Assembly (NCBI GenBank): GCA_026986235.1
Contig: JALSOY010000273.1
Location: forward strand, 1 to 6,055
DNA: 6,055 bases
Reading direction: 5' to 3'
Source: Caldifarciminota bacterium
GTDB taxonomy: Bacteria > Hydrothermota > Hydrothermia > B15-G9 > WFZT01
Of the stretch, positions 1 to 5,877 are shown in pieces. Within the stretch, counting starts at the first letter, position 1, and the number at the start of each line of letters is the position of its first letter. Both the position numbers and the translations under genes were made by a program. The notes below the pieces were generated by a model. The model saw nothing but the letters and a program-made list of their open reading frames with translations, had not been told where the DNA came from and ran no database searches.

Positions 1-1446
1 CTTCTCAACTTCATCATCAGGAAAAGGGAGCGTGAAGGTATTACCAGATTTGTCTGCAATGTCAATCTCAATTCCTTCGAGGGTCCATTCAGGGAAGAAC
101 TCCGTCGGGCCGGATACAGATTCATGCTCGTAGTTCCCGTGAAGTCTCCTGCAGAATCAGGCATTCTTGGGCACATGATCCTCTTTGCCAGGTATGATCC
201 CAATAACCTTGACCGTGTCATGATCTTCAGCAGAATCCCGGCAGTCTGTAATGTTGACAGGATTCACAGAGAGGAAGTGGACATCTTTCTGCAGTTTGCC
301 AACATTATTGGTGACTACCTGAGTATTTTCCAGAGGAAAATTGAAACCCGTAAGAATCAGGAATACCTGAATCAGATATTTGAGAATGTGGAAGACGCCA
401 TTTTAATCGTCAATAGAGAAGGACTTATTGAGAGGTCAAACAGCAGGGTTCTGGATATATTTGGTGTCAGAAGGGAGGAAGTTGTGGGCAAGTTTCTCAA
501 GGATTTTTTATCTGGCACGGATTCTGAATTGATCGACAGGTCTCTAAAAAGTGCTTTCTCGGAAGGAAGTTCTGAACTTTACATCACATACCGGATGCCG
601 GAGCGTTACTTCACCTTTGACTACGAAGAGGAAAGACAGAGACACATAAGGCTAAAGTTTCAGTTTATCAGGCTCCTTGGTGAGGAGAGAGTGATGATTG
701 TCGCAGAAGATGTAACCGATCTTACCACATTTCACGATACACTTCAGGATATGACATCAGGTCTCCTCTGGACCATGTTGAACCTGCTCGGTGGGAAATC
801 AGCTACTTTGAAGATCCACAGTGCCAATGTTGCTTATATAGTTGATAAAATTTCAGTTATCGCTTATCCAGACAAGTTTGAAAAATACAAAGGGCGGGGA
901 TGCCTCGTCCTGGGTGCAATTCTGCACGACATAGGCAAGATCCGTGTGCCCTCATCCATTCTCGTAAAACCGATGGACAGAATTGCCCGGGACATACTGG
1001 ATTACGAAATTTACAAAAAGCATGTCGTTTATGGAAAAGAGATGATGGAAAACATTCCCCTACCCTGTGGAGGGAAGATCCCGGTGTGGATTTATCAGCA
1101 TCACGAGGCAATGGATGGCTCCGGCTTTCCCGAGGGTTTGAAAGGCGATGAAATTTCTTTCGGTTCAAGGGTCATTGCTGCTGCCAATTATTTTGAGAAT
1201 GAAATCATCGTTAAACCCTTTAAGAAACAGAAGACGCCCGGGGAAGTAATCAGGACCATGCGTGGTACGGGAAAGTTTGATCCGGATGTCGTAAATGCCC
1301 TGCAGGAGCTCGTTGAAAAGGGGGAAATCGTGTCCGGGCCGGGCGGTAAGCTCGTTTCTACAGAGAGGGAAGCTGACACTCTGATACAAGAAATTGTGGA
1401 AAACTTTAAAAATCTTTATGAGAGGAAGAACCTGGAGAAACATTGA
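1..1446 (+). CDS. GAF-PAS-HD-GYP domain protein, probable cyclic-di-GMP phosphodiesterase or derived sensor (5' partial)
   Basis: The frame is open from base 1, so the gene starts upstream; the first internal ATG (124) is not a convincing start. Of the 481 residues visible, roughly 1-110 resemble the end of a GAF domain, 121-241 are a PAS domain (ENVEDAILIVNREG to MIVAEDVTD), and 266-441 are an HD-GYP domain. HD-GYP marks are H273, HDIGK at 309-313, H341, HHE at 367-369 and DGSGFP at 372-377, with Phe replacing the Tyr of GYP. HD-GYP proteins hydrolyse cyclic-di-GMP at a two- or three-metal site, usually in the cytoplasm under control of N-terminal sensor domains. Two departures are visible: the usual Asp of the aDxfDA motif is Asn396, and the usual RPYR is KPFK (405-408). 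It may therefore be weakly active or only bind ligand. The 3' end overlaps the RNase HIII gene. Domain assignment is firm; the exact activity is inferred. Confidence 0.9.
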   Translation, partial: LLNFIIRKREREGITRFVCNVNLNSFEGPFREELRRAGYRFMLVVPVKSPAESGILGHMILFARYDPNNLDRVMIFSRIPAVCNVDRIHREEVDIFLQFANIIGDYLSIFQRKIETRKNQEYLNQIFENVEDAILIVNREGLIERSNSRVLDIFGVRREEVVGKFLKDFLSGTDSELIDRSLKSAFSEGSSELYITYRMPERYFTFDYEEERQRHIRLKFQFIRLLGEERVMIVAEDVTDLTTFHDTLQDMTSGLLWTMLNLLGGKSATLKIHSANVAYIVDKISVIAYPDKFEKYKGRGCLVLGAILHDIGKIRVPSSILVKPMDRIARDILDYEIYKKHVVYGKEMMENIPLPCGGKIPVWIYQHHEAMDGSGFPEGLKGDEISFGSRVIAAANYFENEIIVKPFKKQKTPGEVIRTMRGTGKFDPDVVNALQELVEKGEIVSGPGGKLVSTEREADTLIQEIVENFKNLYERKNLEKH

Positions 1447-2380
1447 TGCCGGCAAGGCCGAGAGAATAAAAAATCTCCTCGTTGAACTGGGAGCCACACA
1501 ACTCCCCACACCCCAGGACTTTGAGGTATGGAGATACAGGATCGGAGATTGCACATTCAATTACTACACCAGTGGAACCATGTATGCCACACCTTCAGAT
1601 GATCCTGCCATAAAAGAGGTTATCCGTAAAATCGAAGACATAATAGGGTTTATCTACACCCCGCCCACGAAAGAGTGGTGTGTGGGAGTGGACGAAACGG
1701 GTAAGGGTGAGGTCTTCGGATACCTCCATGTGGTTGGAGTCGTCTTTCATGAAACCCTTTTCAGTGACATCGAAAAGATCGTTGGAAGCGTAGAGACTAA
1801 AAGGAGACGCAGCGAGGAATTCTGGGAACAACTTTACACGGATCTTGAAAGGCTCATGGGAGAAAGATTTTACTTCGTTGAGGAAAGGATAACCCCTGCT
1901 GACATCGACGATTTCAACATAAACGAATTACTCGATGTAACTTACATGAGGATTTTAAGAAGAATTTTTAAAAATGGACGAGAGCCTGAAAAGACGAGGA
2001 TCGTAATTGACGACTATGGAGTCTCCAGCAGATTCAGGGAGTTTGTTGAAAACTTCCTTGAACAGGGTGCGGAAGTGATCATAAAGACGAAGTCGGAAGA
2101 GGTGTTTCTTGAAACCAGACTTGCTGCCATTATTGCTAAGTGGAAGCAACTTCAGGTTCTGAGGGAGATAAGGGAAAATCCCGCCTACGAGATTAAAGGC
2201 ATCAAAATAGGATCTGGAAATCTGAACGAGGAATCTACCTTGAAGTGGATAAAAAACTGGCATAAGAGCGGGAAGCCCTGGCCATGGTTTGTTCGAAAAT
2301 CTTACAGGACAATCTACAGACTTGACGAAAATCTCAATAAACCCCGGAAAAACAAGATTTTTCAGGAGAGTGAGAGTTGA
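1418..2380 (+). CDS. rnhC: Ribonuclease HIII
   Basis: This enzyme cleaves the RNA strand of RNA-DNA hybrids in the cytoplasm, clearing R-loops and primers. From ATG 1418 the protein has 320 residues, near the usual RNase HIII length. Residues about 20-72 resemble the TBP-like substrate-binding domain special to HIII (FNYYTSGTMYATP fits its Y-x-SGK strand). The catalytic domain opens with VGVDETGKGEVFGY, giving acidic residues D92 and E93. The third acid is D198 or D199 in VIDDYG. The HIII-type NxN motif is at 167-169 and GSG at 265-267, where the family has GSGYPSD. AAIIAK matches the family AAASIIAR; the fourth acid after it could not be placed by eye. The start is uncertain: TTG 1394 would add eight residues, and GGAG (1434-1437) lies just before an in-frame ATT at 1442. 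Any of these starts overlaps the HD-GYP gene, by 53, 29 or 5 bases, suggesting coupled translation. Confidence 0.82.
   Translation: MRGRTWRNIDAGKAERIKNLLVELGATQLPTPQDFEVWRYRIGDCTFNYYTSGTMYATPSDDPAIKEVIRKIEDIIGFIYTPPTKEWCVGVDETGKGEVFGYLHVVGVVFHETLFSDIEKIVGSVETKRRRSEEFWEQLYTDLERLMGERFYFVEERITPADIDDFNINELLDVTYMRILRRIFKNGREPEKTRIVIDDYGVSSRFREFVENFLEQGAEVIIKTKSEEVFLETRLAAIIAKWKQLQVLREIRENPAYEIKGIKIGSGNLNEESTLKWIKNWHKSGKPWPWFVRKSYRTIYRLDENLNKPRKNKIFQESES
2364..2368 (+). promoter_or_regulatory. Ribosome-binding site deciding a TTG start
   Basis: AGGAG sits eight bases before TTG 2377 and lies inside the end of the RNase HIII gene. It is the reason for accepting the non-ATG start of the flavoprotein gene. 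The next in-frame ATG is codon 30, which would delete the FMN phosphate-binding loop. Confidence 0.75.
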
Positions 2381-3186
2381 AGGTTATAGGAATATCTGTA
2401 AGTGCCAGAAAGTTTGGTAACACAGAGCTTCTGGTGAAGGAGGCACTCCTGGGTGCCGGGGAAATGGGTGCAGAGACCACATTTATTCGACTTACTGATT
2501 TTAAAATTGAACCCTGCGAAGGATGTATAAACTGCGTTATAAAAAGGTCGGAGTGTGTCTTTAAGGACAGGGACGACTCCATGAAGATTTACCGGATGAT
2601 CACCGAACACGATGGCCTCATTCTCGGTTCCCCCACCTACATACTGGGAGTTCCTGCCATACTGAAGATGTTGCTGGACAGAGGGATGGCCTACATGTAC
2701 GGTACGGGTAGACCCAATCTGGGAAAACCGGCAGTTGCCATTGGCGTTGCAGGGGTGAGAGGATGGGAGGCCTTCACACTGCCACAGATGGCGGTTTTCT
2801 TACTGTCACTTGGATTCAGGATCGTTGACCAGTTCGTCGCCTATGCCCAGGGACCGGGAGAAATCCTGTTTGACCGGAATGCTGTAGAAAGGGCACACAG
2901 GGCTGGCAGGCTACTGATTGAAAACACTACGGAATACAGGGGCACCTGCCCCTCTTGCGGTCAAAACCTCTTCAGGTTGACCAAAGATGGTCTTATTGAG
3001 TGTGCTGTCTGCGGTACAGAGGGAGAGATTGAGCAAGGGGGGATAAGATGGGTGAAGGTTGAGAAGAGATGGGGTGAAGAGGAGGTCATTGAACACTTTG
3101 AGAAAAAGATTTTGCCGTCGGTTCCAAGATTTCTGAAAAGCCGACACAAAATCAAGGAGCTCAGGAAAAGGTATCTGAAAAAGTGA
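2377..3186 (+). CDS. Iron-sulfur flavoprotein / NAD(P)H-dependent FMN reductase family with C-terminal zinc ribbon
   Basis: The protein (269 residues) is a cytoplasmic flavodoxin-fold protein expected to bind FMN and move electrons. The first strand and phosphate loop are KVIGISVSARKFGNTELLV (2-20). GSPTYILGVPAILKMLLDR (84-102) is the second FMN-contacting segment typical of the family. Four cysteines, C47, C50, C53 and C60 (CX2CX2CX6C), occupy the place of the 4Fe-4S ligand motif of iron-sulfur flavoproteins. After the flavodoxin domain, about residue 180, comes an extra module with CPSC (191-194) and CAVC (209-212), a likely zinc ribbon or rubredoxin-like knuckle, then a charged Lys/Arg-rich tail. 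The gene starts at TTG with a good AGGAG eight bases upstream and overlaps the RNase HIII stop codon by four bases. The family is clear; the electron donor and acceptor are unknown. The zinc ribbon could bind nucleic acid, a protein partner, or iron for electron transfer. Confidence 0.85.
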   Translation: MKVIGISVSARKFGNTELLVKEALLGAGEMGAETTFIRLTDFKIEPCEGCINCVIKRSECVFKDRDDSMKIYRMITEHDGLILGSPTYILGVPAILKMLLDRGMAYMYGTGRPNLGKPAVAIGVAGVRGWEAFTLPQMAVFLLSLGFRIVDQFVAYAQGPGEILFDRNAVERAHRAGRLLIENTTEYRGTCPSCGQNLFRLTKDGLIECAVCGTEGEIEQGGIRWVKVEKRWGEEEVIEHFEKKILPSVPRFLKSRHKIKELRKRYLKK

Positions 3187-3220
3187 ATTGGGGGGCTCTC
3201 ATTTGTTTACAGGGTGCCGT

Positions 3221-3691
3221 TTAAATTCTTTTCAGTGCCACTATCGATCCGAGGGTAAGAAGTACGATACCTGCAAATGACATAAGAGGGGTGTTGAGGA
3301 TTGATCCAATGACTGCAAGGAATATCATGCCACCTGGTAGCTGGAGCGGAATGCCGTTGATTTTTTCAAGGTCAAATAGAACGAGGCTGAATCCAGTGAG
3401 AGCGAGCGCCTGAACTGTGTGAGAGACGAAAAGGGATGAGGGCAGGAGAGTAACGATTCCACTGAATATCAGAATGGCGCCAACCGCTCCCCATCTTGGG
3501 ATTCTTTGATGTCTGTAAAGGCAGAGAACACCGGTACCGAGAAAGATCTGGGCAATGCTCCAGACAAATATGGCTATACCTGAAAATTCATTCAATCCCC
3601 ATAAGGTCAGGCTAATTAGTGTAATACCGTAGATGGCTGAAGTTAAAAGGCCGGATGAGAGTTGATTTTTACAGAAGTTAAGTTTTTTCAT
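3221..3691 (-). CDS. Small multi-pass membrane protein of unknown function
   Basis: I do not recognise this 156-residue protein. It is strongly hydrophobic, with about five or six membrane segments near residues 12-34, 38-59, 67-89, 91-107 and 121-153 (the last probably two). It has a short positive N-terminus (MKKLNFCKNQ) and ends in LKRI. Two cysteines, C7 and C57, are present without a motif. ATG 3691 is chosen because the open frame above it runs through a perfect hairpin and would need TTG 3730, with no Shine-Dalgarno site. ATG 3691 itself also lacks one: the seven bases before it are ccacc-type and the hairpin fills the rest. It follows the sulfur transporter gene by 45 bases on the same strand, so the two are probably co-transcribed, and it may assist that transporter or respond to the same stress. 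That role is inference from position only. Confidence 0.7.
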   Translation of the reverse strand: MKKLNFCKNQLSSGLLTSAIYGITLISLTLWGLNEFSGIAIFVWSIAQIFLGTGVLCLYRHQRIPRWGAVGAILIFSGIVTLLPSSLFVSHTVQALALTGFSLVLFDLEKINGIPLQLPGGMIFLAVIGSILNTPLMSFAGIVLLTLGSIVALKRI

Positions 3692-3698
3692 GGTGGTT

Positions 3699-3731
3699 TT
3701 TGAGGCGCCGCCCTCCGGGCGGCGCCTCAAA
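3699..3731 (-). other. Perfect 15-bp intercistronic hairpin
   Basis: TTTGAGGCGCCGCCC (3699-3713) is the exact reverse complement of 3717-3731, with a three-base loop. On the transporter transcript the stem begins five bases after the TAG stop of the YeeE/YedE gene and ends seven bases before ATG 3691 of the small membrane protein. Neither strand carries a T-run after the stem, so it is not a standard intrinsic terminator. The apex reads GGAGG on the - strand, about 20 bases before the ATG, too far for a normal ribosome-binding site. Likely roles are protecting the transporter mRNA from 3' decay, or lowering expression of the second gene. Confidence 0.85.
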
Positions 3732-3736
3732 TTAAC

Positions 3737-5347
3737 CTACTTTCTCGCCAGTGCCTTAAGTTCTTTTTCAAGCGCCTCAACCTCTTCCCATTTACCCTCT
3801 GCCTTCAGCTTCTCCATCCTCGCAAAATACATATCTTCTGATGACATCTTCAAAATCTCTGAAGGTTTCACACCGATGTTTCTTGCCCCTCTCTTCACGG
3901 CCCAGATGAACATGAGGAGCCATAACAGGACATAAAGGAGGTATATAATAGCCTGAACGGTTGTGTTCCCCGGTGCTATCCAGGCCGCTACAAATGTGGT
4001 GGGGGAATAAGGGGTGCTGTTCATCAACCTGTCCCAGAAATCCCTTGCAAGAGTGTAGGGGAGGTATCCGAAATAGAAGAAGGGCCATATGAGGAGTCCT
4101 GTGATATAGAGGAGTCCAGTTCTTCCGTAGTTTCTGAACTCGCAACCTATCATGAAAATGGTACCAAGCCCGAGGAGAAGGCCACCAAATATATCCATGG
4201 GTAAAGTGGTCTGCACTCTTATGCTCTTTGCGCTGATTCCCACATGATGAAAATGGGGTCCAACATACTTGGAGGCGAAGGCCTCTGTTGCCCAGTGATG
4301 GCCTTCCATGATTCCGAAGAATGCGAAGCCAATGAACATCACGAGACCTGTTAAAAAGATGTGAATACTGAGTGCTGCGAAGGGTTGATACGAAACAAAA
4401 ACTGTTCTGAGAGAATAAGGGATTCTCCACCTTCTTGCAGACTGCAGCTCTCCTTTTTCCACTTCCCTTCCAAGCTCGGGGTTGATGAGGCCACATTCAG
4501 TTCCAAAACCGGTCTTTGCGACCGAGGCGCCAAGAAGTCCACCAATAATCAGGAGGAGTATGATGTTCCCGATGTTTTTGCCCGTGATCATACTCTTGTA
4601 AATCTTGGTTTTTTCGATGCTGGAGGCCCATCCCATTTTAATAGCGTAGCTGTTGCCTGCAAATGCGTTGTAAAGAACCACCACCATTATGAGGATCAGG
4701 AGTGCGTAAAGGAAGTACCTGAGTCCGCGTGAGTCTTTAACATCTTCACTGGCTGTGAGGCCGTCAACCCAGCCGCTGACATCTGTTTGCTCCACATACC
4801 ATCTGGTTTCCTGACTCTTAAAATACTGGGAGAGATTGAGGTTTCTCAGAATGACGAATCCAATGAGTGCACCGATGGTGGCAGAGGTCATAACGACCCA
4901 GCTTTTGATATTCATTGCGGCAAAACCGCCGAGAAGATGGTGAAGAGTACAGCCACCGGCCACACGGGTGCCCCAGGCGAAAAGGAAGGCTCCGAGGGCC
5001 ACGAAAAACAGGGTCGCTTTCGGATATTTTGCCCAGGATCGGAATTCTCTTTCCATCCAGGCAAGGACGAGTGCAGCTACCATGGCACCTATGATTACCC
5101 ACTGGATAGCGGGCTGATAATCAGGTCGGGTGGCAATGAGACTGTGACCGAACAGTGTGCTTTCCACACCTGCAAGCATGCGGGCCATACCACTTGTTAC
5201 ACCGATAAACTTGTGTTTTGGATGTCCGAGAGGGATGAAGATGTAGTTTATTATTTCAGCTATTCCTGTAAGGACTCCTGCAGTCCACCAGGGCCATTGT
5301 CTCTTTATCCAGGAGACATTCCGATATTTGTTAACCAGTCCGGCCAT
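3737..5347 (-). CDS. YeeE/YedE-family (thiosulfate/sulfur-compound) transporter
   Basis: This 536-residue inner-membrane protein has about ten membrane segments, near residues 18-38, 78-97, 109-130, 148-168, 209-231, 257-276, 318-346, 384-401, 411-428 and 465-488. The family (Sul_transp; TsuA is the characterised thiosulfate carrier) passes its substrate along conserved cysteines in glycine-rich motifs. The protein has only three cysteines, all in such motifs: C133 in GTRVAGGCTLHH, C285 in GFGTECGL and C402 in MIGCEFRNYGR. It is longer than single-domain relatives, with a loop of several histidines (H350, H351, H365, H367, H368) and a charged, probably coiled-coil tail (about 497-536). ATG 5347 is firm because AAAGGAGGT lies seven bases upstream. 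A consensus promoter precedes it and a small membrane protein gene follows. Family membership is well supported; the substrate could be thiosulfate, another sulfur compound or selenium, since no sirA/tusA-type neighbour is seen in the window. Confidence 0.85.
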   Translation of the reverse strand: MAGLVNKYRNVSWIKRQWPWWTAGVLTGIAEIINYIFIPLGHPKHKFIGVTSGMARMLAGVESTLFGHSLIATRPDYQPAIQWVIIGAMVAALVLAWMEREFRSWAKYPKATLFFVALGAFLFAWGTRVAGGCTLHHLLGGFAAMNIKSWVVMTSATIGALIGFVILRNLNLSQYFKSQETRWYVEQTDVSGWVDGLTASEDVKDSRGLRYFLYALLILIMVVVLYNAFAGNSYAIKMGWASSIEKTKIYKSMITGKNIGNIILLLIIGGLLGASVAKTGFGTECGLINPELGREVEKGELQSARRWRIPYSLRTVFVSYQPFAALSIHIFLTGLVMFIGFAFFGIMEGHHWATEAFASKYVGPHFHHVGISAKSIRVQTTLPMDIFGGLLLGLGTIFMIGCEFRNYGRTGLLYITGLLIWPFFYFGYLPYTLARDFWDRLMNSTPYSPTTFVAAWIAPGNTTVQAIIYLLYVLLWLLMFIWAVKRGARNIGVKPSEILKMSSEDMYFARMEKLKAEGKWEEVEALEKELKALARK

Positions 5348-5354
5348 AACTGAT

Positions 5355-5363
5355 ACCTCCTTT
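5355..5363 (-). promoter_or_regulatory. Strong ribosome-binding site of the YeeE/YedE gene
   Basis: AAAGGAGGT on the - strand is a full anti-16S match, seven bases before ATG 5347. It fixes the transporter start and predicts efficient translation, in contrast to the missing site of the gene that follows it. Confidence 0.9.
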
Positions 5364-5387
5364 TATGGATCATACATAGCACCAATT

Positions 5388-5436
5388 TATCACCGCACAG
5401 GTTATATTTGAAAGGAATATCATTATATCGGTGATA
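5388..5436. repeat. Long-spaced 8-bp inverted repeat around the transporter promoter
   Basis: TATCACCG at 5388-5395 has its exact reverse complement CGGTGATA at 5429-5436. The arm centres are 41 bases apart, about four helical turns. One arm lies in the -35/-10 spacer and the other in the untranslated leader, so if the predicted start point is right both arms cannot sit in the transporter mRNA. A paired operator for a looping or cooperative repressor is a reasonable guess; chance is possible in AT-rich DNA. Confidence 0.45.
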
Positions 5437-5438
5437 TT
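5416..5438. promoter_or_regulatory. Candidate operator palindrome over the -10 box
   Basis: AATATCA (5416-5422) and TGATATT (5432-5438) are perfect inverted arms separated by nine bases. The first arm touches the -10 hexamer and the second lies in the promoter spacer, a classic place for a repressor. The AT-rich TGATATT half-site is of the general kind bound by winged-helix repressors such as the ArsR family, but no regulator can be named from this alone. Confidence 0.45.
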
Positions 5439-5451
5439 TGATTTATGTCAA
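5422..5451 (-). promoter_or_regulatory. Consensus sigma-70-type promoter of the YeeE/YedE gene
   Basis: On the - strand TTGACA (5451-5446) and TATAAT (5427-5422) are both perfect consensus hexamers separated by 18 bases. Transcription would start near 5415 and give an untranslated leader of about 68 bases before ATG 5347. No T-run terminator or recognisable riboswitch is apparent in that leader. Confidence 0.85.
5438..5451. promoter_or_regulatory. Near-consensus FNR/CRP-type box overlapping the -35 hexamer
   Basis: TTGATTTATGTCAA matches the FNR consensus TTGAT-N4-ATCAA at nine of ten defined positions. Its right half is the -35 hexamer itself. The centre would be about 29 bases upstream of the predicted start, a position where such a regulator would block RNA polymerase. 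Since half of the match comes from the promoter consensus, chance overlap is a real alternative. Confidence 0.4.
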
Positions 5452-5531
5452 CTCTGGAAAAGAGGGTGTTCGGAAAATATTTTCATCAACCTGGTCCCTA
5501 ATATAGAACACTTCTTACTCAAGAGGTAAGC

Positions 5532-5555
5532 ATTCCCCTTCCTGCGAAGGGGGAT
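5532..5555. other. Hairpin with CTGC loop
   Basis: Bases 5532-5541 pair with 5546-5555 (ten pairs, one of them G-T), leaving the loop CTGC. The left arm plus loop, CCCCTTCCTGC (5535-5545), recurs exactly at 5605-5615 as the first unit of the nearby tandem repeat. No T-run follows on either strand, so a terminator role is not supported. Confidence 0.6.
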
Positions 5556-5604
5556 TCTATCATGTAAATTTGAAAAGTTGTGAAAGTCAAAAGATATCCA
5601 ACCA

Positions 5605-5673
5605 CCCCTTCCTGCTCCTCTCTCGCCCTCCTGCGTCCCATCCACCCCCTCCTGCCTCATCCTTCCCTCCTGC
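5605..5673. repeat. Degenerate tandem repeat of CCCTCCTGC units
   Basis: Four units end in CTGC at 5615, 5634, 5655 and 5673, giving spacings of 19, 21 and 18 bases. The cores are CCCCTTCCTGC, GCCCTCCTGC, CCCCCTCCTGC and CCCTCCTGC. The strand asymmetry is strong: nearly all pyrimidine on + and purine on -. Read on the - strand each unit is GCAGGAGGG or GCAGGAAGG, which resembles a Shine-Dalgarno sequence although no gene follows each one. Confidence 0.6.
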
Positions 5674-5851
5674 ATTAATATTAGACTGCAATTATTCCGC
5701 CGTTGAGTGAAAATTGAAAATTCCGATGATTTCATCAAAAATTCGTAGAGGATTTATAACGATTTTTTTATCAATGTTAAAAATTTTTCCCATCCCGGTT
5801 ATAAATTTTCCGCCACATTGAATTTTATGATCGCATTTTTTCACTTTTCTC

Positions 5852-5863
5852 TTAAAATTTTAA
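5852..5863. promoter_or_regulatory. AT-only perfect palindrome before the downstream gene
   Basis: TTAAAATTTTAA reads the same on both strands and ends eight bases before the GGAGGT of the next gene. It could be a binding site for an AT-preferring regulator, or simply chance in this very AT-rich leader. Confidence 0.3.
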
Positions 5864-5871
5864 AAATACGC

Positions 5872-5877
5872 GGAGGT
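5872..5877 (+). promoter_or_regulatory. Ribosome-binding site of the 3'-partial gene
   Basis: GGAGGT lies seven bases before ATG 5885. Its strength and spacing are the main evidence that the short reading frame after it is a real gene start. Confidence 0.8.

Noticed and set aside
3187..3220. Terminator between the convergent genes
   Set aside because: The 34 bases contain a G-run but no hairpin with a T-run that I can find.
3692..3730. Start of the small membrane protein at TTG 3730
   Set aside because: The extra 13 residues are encoded by the hairpin and are Arg/Gly/Pro-rich. No Shine-Dalgarno site precedes the TTG, whereas ATG 3691 gives a normal MKK membrane-protein start.
3699..3731. 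Intrinsic terminator on either strand
   Set aside because: The stem is strong, but neither strand has a T-run after it: the - strand continues AACC and the + strand TTAACC.
3792..4496. 234-residue open frame on the - strand inside the transporter gene
   Set aside because: It overlaps the YeeE/YedE gene in another frame on the same strand, lacks its own ribosome-binding site and shows no membrane or domain pattern.
4787..5353. 188-residue open frame on the + strand opposite the transporter gene
   Set aside because: It is antisense to a well-supported membrane protein with a consensus promoter and ribosome-binding site. It has no family features and its composition (Cys, His, Gly-rich) is typical of a shadow frame.
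5605..5673. CRISPR array
   Set aside because: Units are only 9-11 bases, degenerate, and separated by about 10 bases. There are no spacers of normal length and no cas genes in the window.
5448..5738. 96-residue open frame on the - strand across the repeat
   Set aside because: Its QEG-rich part is just translation of the purine-rich repeat. It ends inside the transporter promoter and has no family resemblance.
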